The position numbers and the translations under genes were made by a program. A stretch of 64,000 nucleotides of DNA from Platanthera guangdongensis (Eukaryota > Streptophyta > Magnoliopsida > Asparagales > Orchidaceae), in NCBI GenBank assembly GCA_039583875.1, contig CM077162.1:109525808-109589807 (forward strand), written 5' to 3'. Shown piece after piece: positions 10,215 to 22,306 of this stretch. The notes beneath the pieces were generated by a model. It was not told the origin of the DNA. It did not search any database and was given only the letters and a program-made list of their open reading frames with translations. The first letter of the stretch is position 1, and every line of letters starts with the position of its first letter.

Positions 10215-10560
10215 GATGGTTGGGCTGTATCCTCGTGCTTACATCCGAGGTCCCTTCCATATTATGTTGATGTGGCATTTGCATGCGGTGTGAGTAGACA
10301 CGCGGTGTCGTAATCCTGGGTTAAGGATAGTGTGGCAAGTCTACGGGCTCGCCAGTCGTCACACCGATGGTAGTCGACAGTTAGACTTTGGGCGGTTGGG
10401 TTGTGTCCTCGGTGTTCATGTACCGGGGCCCCTTCCGTGCCAAGTGAACGGTTGGGTTGTGTCCTCGTGCTCACTTCTGAGGCCCCTTCTGGGTCACGCA
10501 AGGCCAGTTCGGGCTGTGTTCTTCGTGCACATCTACCCAAGACCCCGCTTTGCCATAGTA
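10215..10560 (+). repeat. Imperfect ~55-bp GC-rich repeats in G2 LTR
   Basis: Four related segments with the pattern GGTTGGGTTGTGTCCTCG...ACTTCTGAGGCCCCTTC, beginning near 10219, 10395, 10450 and 10505. The same set occurs reversed in the solo LTR (about 29560-29900), so it is an old feature of the family. Confidence 0.6.
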
Positions 10561-11031
10561 TGCATGGGCTCCGTTGTTGTTTACTTAGCGTTGAGGCATG
10601 CGGAGGCTTAGGTGAAGTAGTGTGGATACCCTCCTAGTAGTAGAAGTTCTCGTTCTACTGTCACCGCCTGGCCACGACAGCTGATTGCTGAGAGGTTAGC
10701 TACCTGCTCGAAAAGTGGGAACTATAGTCTGCGTCGACATAGCAATTGCATGTGTGTGATCATGGGTGAGTCATTGCATAGCATACATAGCATTTCATAA
10801 CATTGCACAACAAGACCCTCATCGTATAAGTTTGTATGGGCACTCTTATATGATGAGTTACCTTTGTGTAACCCGATCCTTAACTTATAAGTTTGTATGG
10901 GCATTCTTATAAGTTAAGTTACTTTCCTGCTGTTACCTATACTTGTTAGTTTGTTGTAGCTCTTAAATATTTGCAAGATCATGTTATTGTTACTCTAACA
11001 CTACTGTCACCTGCTTATACTTCTTCACTTG

Positions 11032-11038
11032 CATATAT

Positions 11039-11089
<51 letters not shown>
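11032..11089. repeat. (TA)n microsatellite
   Basis: Nearly pure TA dinucleotide run inside the G2 LTR. The equivalent place in the solo LTR near 29080 has only a short AGTATAGTATATAAC, so the run expanded in this copy. Confidence 0.9.
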
Positions 11090-11091
<2 letters not shown>

Positions 11092-11612
11092 CCCTTGTTC
11101 CTTCTCTCACCCGGTGCCGAGGAGTCGCTGGGGGAGCGGATATTAAACCACTTAGTCGTTTCGACTAACGGTTGCTACGTCTTCCTTTTTAGGAGGTCAC
11201 GCCGCAAGTAGAGCAGCCACAGACTACGCAGCAGGACAGCCATACCAGGACGATAGGGCCTGACGTGATGGTGTCATCGATACCGTCAGTTACTGATGTT
11301 AGTAGCTTGATACTCTGAAGTAGCCCGTTTGGGAAATGTTTAGCTGTACTCTGATATATTGTAGAAGCATGTTTAGCTTCTCCTTTATTGATGTATTTGG
11401 ACATTATTACTTAGTGTGAATTTTGACTTCTCTTGCTTATTATAATTGGTTGGGTTGGCATGTTCTATTGATATTGTCGTAGCCGGCGGAATAGGCGTCT
11501 TGTGGTACAGGTTAGCCCGTGTGCCAATGCTACCGCAAGGCGGCTATTCCGGGCATAAGGTCCCCCTTCGTGCCGTGTTTTGAGATCCGGGAGGGGGGGG
11601 GGGGGTCTTACA

Positions 11613-12663
11613 ATCTAAGGTACACTCTCCAACCAGTTTTTGATCCAAGTCAAAATATAAGACTGCTCTAAATTAAGGGGCATCTTCATCCAGGGATGTA
11701 GGTGGCTCTAAATCTGAAGATGATATCAATCAAGTGATTTATTAGTATGGTGAACTTCTAGAGGCCTTCAAAAGATGCAAAAAGGTGGCCAAGTAGCAAG
11801 TTTAGGAGATTACCTCTCTTCAGCTAGCTGTTTACCAGCAATCTGAGACAGCAAAACTGTTGAATGAGAAAGATAGGGAGGTTAGCCAACTGAAAAATTT
11901 TACTATCATATGCAAAACTGAATCACACGACTACCTTTCATCTGAAATGTTCAAAATTCTAGTGATGATCATCTGCCGGTAGAGAATGGACTAGGGTGTT
12001 GTACTATTTGAGAAAATCAAAGACAGCCTCCATACTCCCAACTTTCGTAGGATTATCAGCTTGTACCTGGATCAAATGGATGGTGACAAGTTCGATATGA
12101 CCAAAGGTGTTCCTATCAATCACCTGAAGAAGATAGAATCAACCATCTTCTCAAGGTGGGATTGGAGAATCTTTAGGTAAGGGGAGCCCCAAATTTGCCT
12201 GTGGAGGAGGTAGAGCATGCTCCTGAGGTCAGGATGAGTTCTCCAACCCCGTGAGATTCTTGATAGCTTGAGTGCAAGAATGGAGGGGGTGCAAGCTGAT
12301 ACACAAGTGGCCACTCATAAAGTTCCCATGATTGTTTCCTCAGAATCAGTGTCAGAAGTTCCAGACGTTGTTATTATAGATCCGGTGTCAGTGCTAGTCC
12401 CAGCTGCTCCAATTACAGAGGAAGAGTTAGTGGATTCGGTCTCGGAGGTTGCTGCCATAGGTCTGGAAGCTATCTCAGACCTTATGTCTGCTGCTGATTT
12501 GGATGAGGATGATGATGATGAGGTTCTAGCTCCTTCTATGCATGAGAGTGCATATGATATGGAAGATGTTATTGCTGATGAGGCCTTGGTCGCTTCTATT
12601 GCTACTGTTGATGAGCACGTATCAGTAGAAAACCTAATAGTCCCTCTCCTAGAGATTACTTCT
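11613..12663 (+). pseudogene. SIRE-like Ty1/copia remnant: gag coil joined to third ORF
   Basis: Bases 11613-11930 match the coiled-coil part of C1 gag (15980-16277). Then, instead of the zinc knuckle and pol, the sequence jumps to a segment reading EKIKDSLHTPNFRRIIS (about 12010), which aligns with the third ORF of C2 (DKIKDSIKTPNYVRIIS near 54835). It continues into an acidic frame (12268-12741) with runs of Glu and Asp. The whole of pol is missing. Stops and frameshifts are frequent. This is an internal-deletion derivative, truncated on the left by G2. Confidence 0.7.
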
Positions 12664-12870
12664 TGTTGGATCCATTGTGACCAATGTCCTAGATTTGTAC
12701 GAAGTCAAACAAGTCAATGGTATACACATACTTATATTTGATGTGTGTATGCAAGTTCATGCACGCAGGTTGTTCTTTGTCACAATGATTGGACATGTGG
12801 TTCAATTATAAATGTCAAGTAGACTCATGAAAGTATGGAAGAAAGACAGGAATCTTTCTAAGTCCACAAG

Positions 12871-13478
12871 TGTTGAGTGAGTAAAGCACACTCAATGCTA
12901 GATGACCAGGAAAAAGGCTAGAATGATAGAAATGTGGCTAAGTGCACAAGCGTTGAGTGAAGCCATTTTACTCAATGCCATATAACAGAAAGGTTTGAAA
13001 CAACCTCATGTATTCAGAGCCTAAGTATAGGAGATAGAAAATCGACTAAGTCCAAAACCGTTGAGTGAAGCCAGTTCACTCAACGCCAAGATCAAAAGGC
13101 TTTGAGTCAAGCTAATGCAAAGAGCTTAAGAGGAAATAAAAAAATCCGCTAAGTCAAGAAGTGTTGAGTGAAGCCTGTTCACTCAACGCACTCAACACCA
13201 GATTTCAGAGGCAAAGACAGAATGCGTTGAGTGAGGCCAGCTCACTCAAGTCCTTCAAACAGAATGAACTTTGGCTAAGTAGAAAAGCGTTGACTGAAGC
13301 CAGTTCACTCAGTGCTCTCAACGCCTAGAGTTGTAGAAGGATTCAGAATGTTGGCTAAGTATAAAAGCGTTGAGTGAAGCTTACTAACTCAACGCTCTCA
13401 ATGCATAGAAGTACAGAATATATGGATATGTCCAGAATCATTGAGTAAAGCCAGTTCACTCAACGCACTCAATGCCTG
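12871..13478 (+). repeat. GTTGAGTGAA/TTCACTCAAC hairpin array in C1 LTR
   Basis: About nine to ten tandem units of roughly 55-75 bp. Each has a GGCTAAGT lead and a hairpin GTTGAGTGAA-n5-TTCACTCAAC, often followed by an extra ACTCAACGC. Best copies are at about 13060-13085 and 13160-13185. The array lies about 200 bp upstream of the TATA box. Confidence 0.85.
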
Positions 13479-13676
13479 GTCAGTTGTCTGAAATTTTCGA
13501 AGTGCAGAATGGCTGACGTCAGCCAAGTCAACAAAAGTCAACAAAATTCAAATTCGTTGCGGGAAAGCTGCAGTTCATCAATAATGATGTCGTCAGTCTT
13601 CTATACTTCTAAATCTGAAAATTAGATGTTGTTAATCAGTTATTAAAGTGGGGCCCATCGGATAATTGATCGGAAA

Positions 13677-13690
13677 GATTATAAAAAGGG
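13677..13690 (+). promoter_or_regulatory. TATA box of C1 LTR
   Basis: ATTATAAAAAGGGGG, downstream of the hairpin array and in the middle of the LTR, where U3 should end. Confidence 0.6.
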
Positions 13691-14733
13691 GGTGACATCT
13701 AATCTGAAACAAGTTTTGAAGGGATTAGCTCGTTTCAAAAAAGACGAGAGGCGGAACTTCATCATCTTCTCCCGCCATTGTTGTAGAAACAAGAAGATCA
13801 TTTTGGAGAATTTGAATGTTCTGAAGATAGATGTTGCAATCAACATCTCCATCAGCAAGATCATAGTAAATCTCTGAGGAAGAAGGAACAACAAAGGCAA
13901 GCTCTAGCTGTAGTTGCTTCACAATCCAAGCAGAGCCAATCCTGTAGATCAATTCCTAGATCTGTGAAGAAGACATCTAACCTGAAGAATTCTCAGGTAT
14001 GAAGTAGGCAGAAACAGAGATTTATTCTCTGGTGTCAATTTCATCATCGACATCTTCTTTCCAACTAGTAGGATCTTTCAAGATATGTATTGTAAGCCTA
14101 GTTTATAAAGGCTGGGTGTAGGATCTCTCAGGATCTCAGTTGTAATCCTAGTTTATAAAGGCTGAGTATAGGATCTTGAGTAGATCTGAGTGGTAGGGTT
14201 CAATCTTGAATCTGATGTCGGGCTTTATCCTGAGTTGTAGGATCCTGTCTTGGATCTCAGTCGTAGGGCTGTCCTTCCAAACTGAGTTGTAGGTGTTTTG
14301 GGCCTGAGGTAGGTAATCTATTGATTACTGAGAGATGGGGTTTTATTCCTGTGTTGTAAGTCTTGAAGGAGAATGACTGGTCCTGCGGGATCATGTTGTA
14401 AGCTCTAAGGAGTCGAGTTCTTGAAGAAGTGCCTTGTCTAACACACTTTTAGAAAGGCGGGAGGGACAATGGGCGTACCCATACTTTGGGGAACCACTAT
14501 AAACCATCTATGTGTTGTGTGTGATCTTCTTGAAAGCTTAACTGAATAATCATAACAACCCCAAAACTTTTAAAGGCAAAAGGATATAAAAAAGGCCTAA
14601 TAACCTATTCACCCCCTCTAGGTGATTAGCTACACTAGAAAATAAAGTCTTTCAAGTTGTAATAGAGGGACGCTACTCAAGAAAGGCTTAACAGTCTGAG
14701 TAGATCTCCAAGGGTATCCGATAGTAGACACTT

Positions 14734-17020
14734 ATGGGTTCAGGAGAGAACCATAAGAAACTAGTTTCCAAGAAGCTTCCTCTCTGCAGGAAGAGAATTT
14801 TGGAATCTAAAAAGAAAGGATTAGATTGATTATGGTGGCTTCTGACCCTCGGATCTATGTAACAGTTCAAGAAGGACCCTTCATCCCCATGAAGATATCT
14901 GTCCTTGATGCCAATGTCTAGACCCCAAAGAGTTATGCTGAAATGACTAATGATGAAGTCATCTTGGCTACTATGGATAAGAGAGCACAAAACATTATTG
15001 TTAGTGCCATAGATGACTCTACTTTTCAAAATCTGCTGTACTGCAAGACCTCAAATGAAATGTGGGACACTTTGGTGGTTTATATGGAGGGCACTAAAGA
15101 ATTCAGAGATGATAGGAAGTCCATGCACAATCAAGAGTATAAGGCTCTCAAGCAAGTCAAGGAGGAGAGCATAGCTAGCTGCTATGAATGATTTTTTAGA
15201 ATAGTCAATGAGCTAAGGACTATTGGCCGGGTCTTTACCAATTATGAGCTAAATGATAAGTTCCTAAGGTCTCTTGCTAGAGACAAGGACATCAAGATAT
15301 GTGCCATCAGGGAACTGACAAAGCTGGGTTATACTCCACCTCCAACTCTCTTTGGGAAATTGCTGTCTTATGAAATCCAGCTGACTGTCAGGAAGCAGGA
15401 AGAGAAATCCAGCAAAGTCCTGACCAGAGAAAAGAATGTGGCCTTTAAGGCTGATATCCCCAAGAGGGGCAAGGAGAATATTCGTTCTCCCCTAAGAATG
15501 CCAGATGAGTTAGAAAATTTAGAGCAAGACATATCATACTACAATATGTCTGATGAGGAGTTTGTTGCCTTCTCTAAGCAGTTTCTAAAGCTGATGAAGA
15601 GGAAGGGTTGGAGGAGTAGATCTTCCTCTTCCTCTCATCCCAAGGAAGACTACTACAAAACCAAGGAGAAACCCTCCAAGGAGGATAGGTTTGACTCAAA
15701 ACTTAGAAAACAAATTTCTAATAAAGTTGTCTGACTCTATCATTAGAAGGGCAAGAAGGAGAGGTCCTTCATTGCAAAGAAGCAGAAGAGCTAGACTGAC
15801 TCTTCTTCATCAGATTCCGCAGATAAAGATGAAATCTATCCTACAGTAAGGATAGGAATTAGGGCCCTTCTATCATAATCAGACAGTGATTCAGAGGTGG
15901 ATAAAGTATAAAAGGATGACATCAGCTATTATGGGCTGCTGGATAGGTCTGATGAGGAATTCTACCAGGATCAGCTTGGTCTATCTAAGGTACAAACTCC
16001 AACAGTTTTTGATCTAAGAAAATATAAGACTGCTCCAAATTCAGGGGCATCTTCATCCAGGGATGAAGGTGGCTCTGAATCTGAAGAAGATATCAATCAA
16101 GTGATTTATTAGTATAGTGAACTTCTAGAGGCCTTCAAAAGATGCAAAAAGGTGGCCAAGTAGCAAGTTTAGGAGATTACCTCTCTTCAGCTAGTTGATT
16201 CCCAGCAGTCTGAGACAGCAAAACTGCTGAATGAGAAAGATAGGGAGGTTAGCCAACTGAAAAATTATACTATCATATAGATAGGCACCATAAAATATAA
16301 GGATGCCCTTATTAGGGATCCAGAAGATAAACACCAAAGAGAGAAGAGAATAGTGTCTAACTGCTCTAAGCCCAATACTATGTTTCCTATTATTGAATCA
16401 TTCTCCTCTCAGAGAAGCAAGAGGGGAATAGGATTCAAGGGGAACACTACAGCTGCCCTTTCAATGGAAAAGGAAAAGCTCCAGCTCAGCCACCCATTGT
16501 CTTTAAGAGGGTAATAATACCTTCCAACAGGTATGACCAGGACTCCATGTATGGTCACTGGAAGAATGGGAATTCTTCCTGGAGGAATGCAGGTGTACCC
16601 TCCAATGGAATGAAAAAAGGATTGGGATTGAGTGCCTTAAAGGCAGCTCATGAGGAAATATAAATGGCCCATCATGGACCATTTATCTTTGGTGCTCCAG
16701 CCCCCAGTCTTAAGAATGGGGCTGTGGCCCAGACTCAAAACCTTTTAGCAATAACTCAGACCAAAGTTCAGTATATTAGAAAGCCTGATTTGGCAAATTC
16801 TGATGTTATCAACAACATATGTTCTGCAGAGAGAAATACGAAAGACTTACCTTTAGTTAGATACTAGCTGAAAGGAATCTGAATAAAAGTGCTATTGTTC
16901 CTTCTAGACAGAGAACTGATATCAGCACAGCTAGCAGACCAGCATAGACAAGAAAGTATAATATACATGATTGTTGGTGCTATGACAAGTTAGGCCATTA
17001 TGCCTTTGATTGCTGAAATA
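14734..17020 (+). pseudogene. C1 gag pseudogene
   Basis: The gag capsid-type (UBN2-like) domain is readable from 14943 as VILATMDKRAQNI, NEMWDTLVVYMEG and NDKFLRSLARDKD, interrupted by TGA at 15189 and others. A Ser/Lys-rich linker (15360-15734) and a degraded coiled-coil segment follow, then the zinc knuckle CWCYDKLGHYAFDC at about 16972-17013. Gag would coat element RNA in particles. Many nonsense codons make it non-functional. Stops shared with the second copy (for example the TGA after 15732) predate the duplication. Confidence 0.8.
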
Positions 17021-17150
17021 ATCCTAGTGTGGCCAGAGCTAAAGTTAGTCCACCAGTCAGAAGAGCTGCTGGTGGACAAGTGAAATTTCAAACTAATCTG
17101 CACCTAGGAACCAATATGTATTGGGGTCCTAACTTTAACTAAATTATGTA

Positions 17151-17477
17151 TTGCAGGTTAGTCCAAGTAGTCATACCCCTATATGGTACTTGGACAGTGG
17201 TTATTCCAAACACATAACTGGAACAAGAAGCAATCTTAAGGAGTACTCTCTAGTAATGAATGGACCCAAAGTCATCTTTGGTGGTTCAGATAGGGGTGTA
17301 ATAAGAGGCTGTAGTAACATCACAAATGGCATAGTCACTTTCACAAAAGTGGCTTATGTAGAAGGGTTGCATTATAACCTTATAAGCATAAGTGAACTAT
17401 GTGATCTTGGCTATGACATTTCATTCCATAAGGACGAGTGTCATATTAAGAGGTTAAGTGACAAAGAGATTATCTAA
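17151..17477 (+). pseudogene. C1 protease fragment
   Basis: The frame reads PIWYLDSGYSKHITG, in which DSG is the copia-type catalytic triad, and then MNGPKVIFGGSDRG and VAYVEGLHYNLISISELCD, the standard protease-to-integrase link. A stop ends it at 17477. It corresponds to 24614-24940 in the second unit. Confidence 0.85.
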
Positions 17478-18630
17478 ATAGGCACTAGGAGTGGGAATGT
17501 ATACTATCTAAATTTTTTATGCTTAAGTACTGGCTCTCCAATTTGCCTAGTTGTAAATGAGAAATTCTCACACTATATCTAATGGCATAAGAGGCTAGCT
17601 AATTTAAACTATAAAACCATAGGTAAGCTTTTTATTAAAGAGATAGTCAGGAATGGTCCTAAAATGAAATGAACTAAGGAAGACATTTGCTCTGCAGGAC
17701 AAAACGGCATTAGGACAAGGCTTCCATCAAGAGTATTAGGACTAAAGACTTTGTGAGGTGTTTATACCTCTTGAATATGGATTTGTTAGGTCCTATGAAA
17801 TTTCAAAGTATAGGTAGGAAAGTCCACACCCTTATAGTTATTGATGACTTTTTCATATTTGCTTGGGTTTTCTTTTTGAAGAAAAAGTCGAAAACCCCTG
17901 ATGTCTTCAAGACATTTGTGAAGCAAATTCAGAATGAATTAGAAGTGATCATGGGACTGATTTTCAATCTGAATGCATGACAAAGTTCTATGAATAACTT
18001 GGGATTCATTAAGAGTTTTCCTCTCCAATAACACCCCAGCAAAATGGGATTGCTGAGAGGAAGAATAGGACTCTCACAGAGATTGGTAGGACCTTGTTGA
18101 GTGACACATCTCTCCCAAAATACTTCTGGGCTAAGGCAGTAAACACTGCTTGTCATGTACTCAACAAGGCTTCTATCACTAAGAGCCATAAAAAGACTCC
18201 CTATAAGATATAGAAGGGTAGAAAACCAAACTTTGCATACCTCAGAATCTTTGGGACCAAGTGTTTTGTGCTCATCAATATGAAATCATATATAACTAAG
18301 TTTGCTGCAAATTCATCTGAAGGGATCTTTGTTGGGTACAATAATCATAGTAAGGATTGTAGGATCTACAACCTGAAAAGTAAAGTTGTAGAGGAGTCAG
18401 TTAATGTAGTACTTAATGAGTCAAATATGATTAACAATGAGCTGCCAAGCTCCTCTTCTAGTCCTATAGGCACAGAAATGATGATGGACAAGTTGACTAT
18501 CAACAGAGCTAAACCTATAATTAAAGACAAAGGCTTTCAAGTGACAGAAAGTGTATGCATTCTAGAGGAAGCACAAAGCACACAGAAGGTGGATGAAGAT
18601 AAGCTTCCAGAAGATAATGAAGAATAGAAT
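17478..18630 (+). pseudogene. C1 integrase, heavily broken
   Basis: The HHCC part reads WHKRLANLNYKT after a stop near 17580, with CSAG in place of a CxxC. The core is split over frames: MDLLGPMKF and LIVIDDFFIFAWVFF at about 17775-17880, then the GIAERKNRTL region at about 18045-18075 in another frame. The C-terminal KCFVLINMKSYITKFA and GIFVGYNNHSKDCRIY segment (18268-18627) is open. Integrase chemistry is lost in this copy. Confidence 0.75.
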
Positions 18631-18639
18631 GCTGAAGGA

Positions 18640-20288
18640 ATGCTGCCTCTAGCAGTCAGACACCTAAGGGATCATCCAAGAGACCAAATTATTGGTGATG
18701 CCAACCAAGGGGTAGTGACAAGGAGCAGAAATTTGAATACAGTTGTGTATTCCAGTTTCCTGTCACAAGCTAAAACCAAGAAATTTGAAGGGCGCAACAA
18801 AGATCAGTTCTGGATTGTGTCAATGCAATAGGAACTGAATCAGTTTAAAAGGTGTAAGGTCTGGAAACTGGTTTCCAGACCACCAGAAAAAAGTGTCATT
18901 GGATCCAATTGGATCTACATGAACAAACTTGATGAAAATGACATTATAATCAAGAACAAAGTAAAGGTGGTAGCAAAGGAGTACATGTAAGAAGAAGGTA
19001 TTGAATTTGATCAAACCTTTGCCCTTCTAGTAATACTAGAAGCCATCAGACTATTCCTTGCATATGCTACATACCAAGGATTCAGAATCTACCAAATGGA
19101 TGCGAAGTCAGCCATCTTGAATGGTGACTGGATGGAAGAGCTCTATGTTGAACAACCTCCATGTTTTGTTGTTTCTAACCATCCTGAATTTGTTTATAGA
19201 CATAGGAAAGCTCAATATGGGTTGAAGCACGCCCCTAGAGAATGGTGTAGGACATTGTCTAGCTTCCTCATTAAGAACAAATTCTCAAGGGGAAGATAGA
19301 CAAGACCATATTTCTAAGGGGATCTAAGGGTAAGATCATCCTAGTCCAGATATATGTAGATGACATTATCTTTGGATCTACTGATGACAACCTTTGTAGA
19401 AAGTTTGCCAAACTTATAAAAGGAAAGTTTGAGATGAGTAGTATGAGTGAACATAAGTTCTTCTTGTGCCTTTAAGTAAGACAGATTGATGATGGTTTCT
19501 CCATATCCCATTCTAAGTTTACTAGGGAGTTAATAAAAATGTTTGGAATGGAGAATGCCTCCACTATGAGAGCTTCCATAAGGACAAGTATGCCTATTAA
19601 CAAAGATGAAGCAGAGAGACCAGTTGATGAAACTTAGTATAGATGAACCATTTGCTCTCTTCTATATCTAACTGCTAGTAGCCCTGACATCATGTATGCT
19701 ACATGTGTCTGTATTAGGTACCAGGCTTTCCCTAAAGAATCTCATTACTCTACTGCTAAGAGTATTTTAAGGTATCTTAAGGGCACACAAGATCTTGGCC
19801 TATGATAACCTAGAAATTGGAATTTTGATCTAATATTCTATTCACATGCAGGCTGCAGAAAGGACAGGAAGAGCACTTCAGGCTCTTGTCAGTTTCTATG
19901 AGGAAGTCTAGTATCATGGAGCAGCAAGAAGCCAATAAGTGATACAATTTCAATTGCAGAGTCAGAGGATATATTAGCAGGTAGCTGCTGTACTCAGTTG
20001 TTGTGGATCCAGCATCAGCTCCAGGACTATAACCTCCAGATAAGTAGAAGTCCTTTATTTTTTGATTCTACTAGTGCAATCTCTATAGATAGGGATCCTG
20101 TCTCATATTGCAGGACTAAGCACATAGAGATTAGGTATCACTTCATAAGAGAGCATGTGGAATATGAAGACATCATCCTTAAGTTTGTCCCAATAGACAA
20201 GCAAGTGGCTGACAACTTTACCAAGCCACTCAATGAAACAAAGTTCAACACCTTCAAGTTTGAATTAGGCATGTTGAACCTCGTATAG
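18640..20288 (+). pseudogene. C1 reverse transcriptase and RNase H, broken
   Basis: RT landmarks are HLRDHPRDQIIGD, the AILNGDWMEELYVEQPP segment (19096 onward), YGLKHAPREW, and YVDD at about 19348. Each is cut by stops or frame changes. RNase H ends in the open frame 19998-20288 with LFFDSTSAIS, RTKHIEIRYHFIRE and DNFTKPLNETKF. Together they would copy RNA into DNA; here they are relics. Confidence 0.8.
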
Positions 20289-20680
20289 CTTCAGTTGCTC
20301 CTCATAATATTGTGTTGCAGGAATTACTTCATCTTGTAGATTGCAAAGATTGTCAAGTTTTATGAAGATCATGAGTGATAACAAGAATAGAATGGACTAG
20401 AATGTTTATCAGAAAGAATGATAGAAGCTGCTCCTAATGAGGGGGAGTAAGTCCGGATACTCCTATTGTGGGGGAGCAAGTGCAGCACTGCAGGAACTAA
20501 TTAAACATTTAGAAGAGAAGAAGCAAGAAGCTGCATCAAAATGATCACGACAAGCACTTCCCTGACTATTCTATGTAAGTCAAAAAGGGGAGAAGGTCAT
20601 GATACCATATAGGGAGTATGGTGATGATCACCATACAAGCCATGCAACAACAAAATAGGGGGAGTAGATGAGTAGATATT
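20289..20680 (+). other. C1 3' untranslated tail
   Basis: No gene. It holds two polypurine-rich spots, AAAAAGGGGAGAAGG at about 20584 and AAAATAGGGGGAG at about 20653, that could have primed plus-strand DNA synthesis. The equivalent in unit 2 is about 27752-28142. Confidence 0.5.
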
Positions 20681-20844
20681 GATGATCACTGATGAAGCAT
20701 AATTTAGCTTAGTTTATTAGGGCAAAAATATGAATATTCTCATTTAAATCTCTTATCTTTTGCATTTTTATGTTCTATTTAGTTTCTTTTCTAAATTATT
20801 ATTCTAACTTTGTTTAATTTCTATTTTTTTAGTTCTTTGGATTC

Positions 20845-21235
20845 TCTCCTGTTACACGACCCTGGTCACGCTATCCCAGGGTGTGTACTTAGGGCGTGTA
20901 ACCCAAATGGAATGAAGATATCAGTACAAAGTCAGATTTCAGGAAAATTCAGCATAGACGCATTCGGTCACACCCGTATACCCCCACCACGGGCGTTTCT
21001 CTGGGATGTGTCCCACCAAGTACCAAAAAATCACAGCAGCGTGAATTTCCCCGCTCCACCGTCACGCCGAATCTAACACGCCCCACATAAACGGCCGTGT
21101 CATCTGGGCGTGCAACCCAACTATTGCGCTAGTCACTTTCAGGCTTTAATTTCAGGTACAAAAGTCATGCCGAACTTGACATGCCCCAGGTACATGCCTG
21201 ACATGGGCGTATAAGGGGGCGTGTACTTCCCGAAA
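20845..21235 (+). repeat. GGGCGTGT / ACACGCCC motif cluster in A1 LTR
   Basis: Scattered copies of AGGGCGTGTA, AACACGCCCC, GGCCGTGTCATCTGGGCGTG and GGGGGCGTGTAC upstream of the TATA box. It is less regular than the arrays of G1 and G2 but shares their CACG/CGTG core. Confidence 0.6.
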
Positions 21236-21241
21236 AATTTC

Positions 21242-21250
21242 TATAAATAT
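21242..21250 (+). promoter_or_regulatory. TATA box of A1 LTR
   Basis: TATAAATAT followed by CCACAAGCTCC, a typical plant TATA plus start region; equivalent in unit 2 at about 32052. Confidence 0.6.
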
Positions 21251-22287
21251 CCACAAGCTCCAAGCATTGGGGGAAGATTGGAAGCCCTGTAGAGAGCTGT
21301 TGAGAGTTTATTTTCAGAATATTTTAGCTTATTGTTTTCAATTCTTAGCATTCTTGTAATCTCGTTTATCGTATTTGTAGTGTTTTTGGAAACTCTCTTT
21401 GTAATGTCCTTTAGTCCTTTCGGTAGTTTCTTTCCAATACGAAATAAAATACTTTGTTATTCATTGTCTCTCTCTCTCTATTTCTTATTATGCAAATTCA
21501 TAACATGATTTTTATTCACTACATCCTCATGAGTAAATAAATCCTCCTAGTACTTGATCTTGATGATTCGAGGTTGAGTTGATTAAGTTATGATGCTTTA
21601 GTTTACTTTCTCTTTTTAAGGTATAGGCCTTTGATTTACTCTTGAAATATCATGTTTGGAATTATATCATCGTTATATAATCCCCATCTAGGTTTTCACT
21701 CCTAGCTAGCCGAGAGGCTCATAGTTTGTAGTGAACACTCAAGATTAAAGAGAGTTGCAAGCTCTCCTCGAGAGAGGATGATATAAATCTCTCGGATTGG
21801 ATTGAAATCCAATAGCAGGGTTCACTACTTAAATCGAGCTTTAGATATTCAAACATGGATGAGAATCCAGTCTGATTTTCCTAACCTCAATTGGGCACGT
21901 CTTTAAGAGAAGCGTGTTCAAGCATTGGGAAGCCCCATGGTTAAGGACCTTTACCTTATTATGTTTTAGTTTGTTATCGTATCTTTGATCAATTTAAGCC
22001 GAGGTGATTCATAATCGAGTATTATCCCTCAACCAACGTTCAACCCTCTTTTTAATCATTAGCAGTAGTCTTTCTTAATAGTTGCAAGTAATTTCCTTTT
22101 TCTAATTTAGTAATCAAACCTTAAATGCTTCGATAAGTTAATAGAAATTCGTGTGATTATAAATACTCCACGGTTCCCGGATCTTAATACAACACTCGTA
22201 TCCCCCTACTATAAATCGATAGGTATACTTGCCTTTATTGGATTGTCAGTTCAGATTTCTTTTCGTAATGATTTGTGGACATCATGT

Positions 22288-22306
22288 TTTGGCGGCGTTG
22301 CCGGGG
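22288..22306 (+). other. Primer-binding site of A1 (unit 1)
   Basis: TTTTGGCGGCGTTGCCGGG just after the LTR end. Athila/Tat elements have a nearly identical GGCGCCGTTGCCGGGG site; here one base of GGCGCC is changed. The unit 2 copy is at about 33098. Confidence 0.7.

Larger units (their letters stand above)
6087..11612 (+). mobile_element. G2: Ty3/gypsy chromovirus-like retrotransposon, 3' half
   Basis: The element starts abruptly at the end of RT and continues through RNase H, integrase, a chromodomain-like C-terminus and a 3' LTR. Its 5' LTR, gag, protease and most of RT are missing, replaced at 6086/6087 by the 5S-derived inverted repeat. Domain order and the C-terminal WEPLDLMQQRYPELY motif fit Tekay/Del chromoviruses. 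The right end abuts a Ty1/copia remnant at 11613. Several in-frame stops make it non-coding. Confidence 0.88.
8130..11612 (+). repeat. 3' LTR of G2 (3483 bp)
   Basis: Starts TGTAATGCCCCGAATCG and ends in a G-run followed by TCTTACA, the expected TG...CA form. The same sequence family occurs as a reversed solo LTR at 28557-31898, which independently confirms both ends. Contents in order: a palindrome array, a TATA box, a transcribed leader-like part, GC-rich ~55-bp repeats, a TA microsatellite and a G-run. No protein gene is visible. Confidence 0.88.
12664..14654 (+). repeat. LTR of C1 (about 1990 bp)
   Basis: The right end is well supported: CTTTCA at 14649-14654 is followed by a degraded primer-binding site (AGTTGTAATAGAGGGA against TTGGTATCAGAGCGA) and then gag. 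The left end is set at TGTTGGATCC, matching the TGTTGG start of C2 and C3 LTRs, but no polypurine tract precedes it. It could therefore be the 5' LTR of C1 inserted in the older remnant. It holds a hairpin repeat array, a TATA box, and the CACCCCCTCTAGGTGATTAG 3' end shared with C2. Confidence 0.65.
14655..20680 (+). mobile_element. C1: SIRE-like Ty1/copia element, degenerate
   Basis: Internal region with gag, zinc knuckle, protease, integrase, RT and RNase H in Ty1/copia order. From 15427 onward it is the first unit of the 7462-bp tandem duplication. After RNase H only about 390 bp remain, including polypurine-like AAAAAGGGGAGAAGG (20584) and AAAATAGGGGGAG (20653), and then the Athila-like LTR starts. 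No third ORF and no 3' LTR are present here; both were probably lost when A1 inserted. Assignment to SIRE/Maximus rests on similarity in layout to C2 and C3. Confidence 0.8.
20680..22284 (+). repeat. Athila-like LTR of A1, unit 1 copy
   Basis: The right end is CATCA at 22280-22284, followed by a GGCGGCGTTGCCGGGG primer-binding-type motif characteristic of Athila/Tat elements. The left end is uncertain: TGATGATCAC at 20680 or TGATGAAGC at 20690 would mirror the CATCA end. The LTR contains CACG/CGTG motifs (20850-21230), a TATA box and an AT-rich R/U5 part. Bases 21240-22280 hold no gene. Confidence 0.65.

Noticed and set aside
11029..11211. Short Ile/Tyr-repeat peptide
   Set aside because: Translation of the (TA)n microsatellite.
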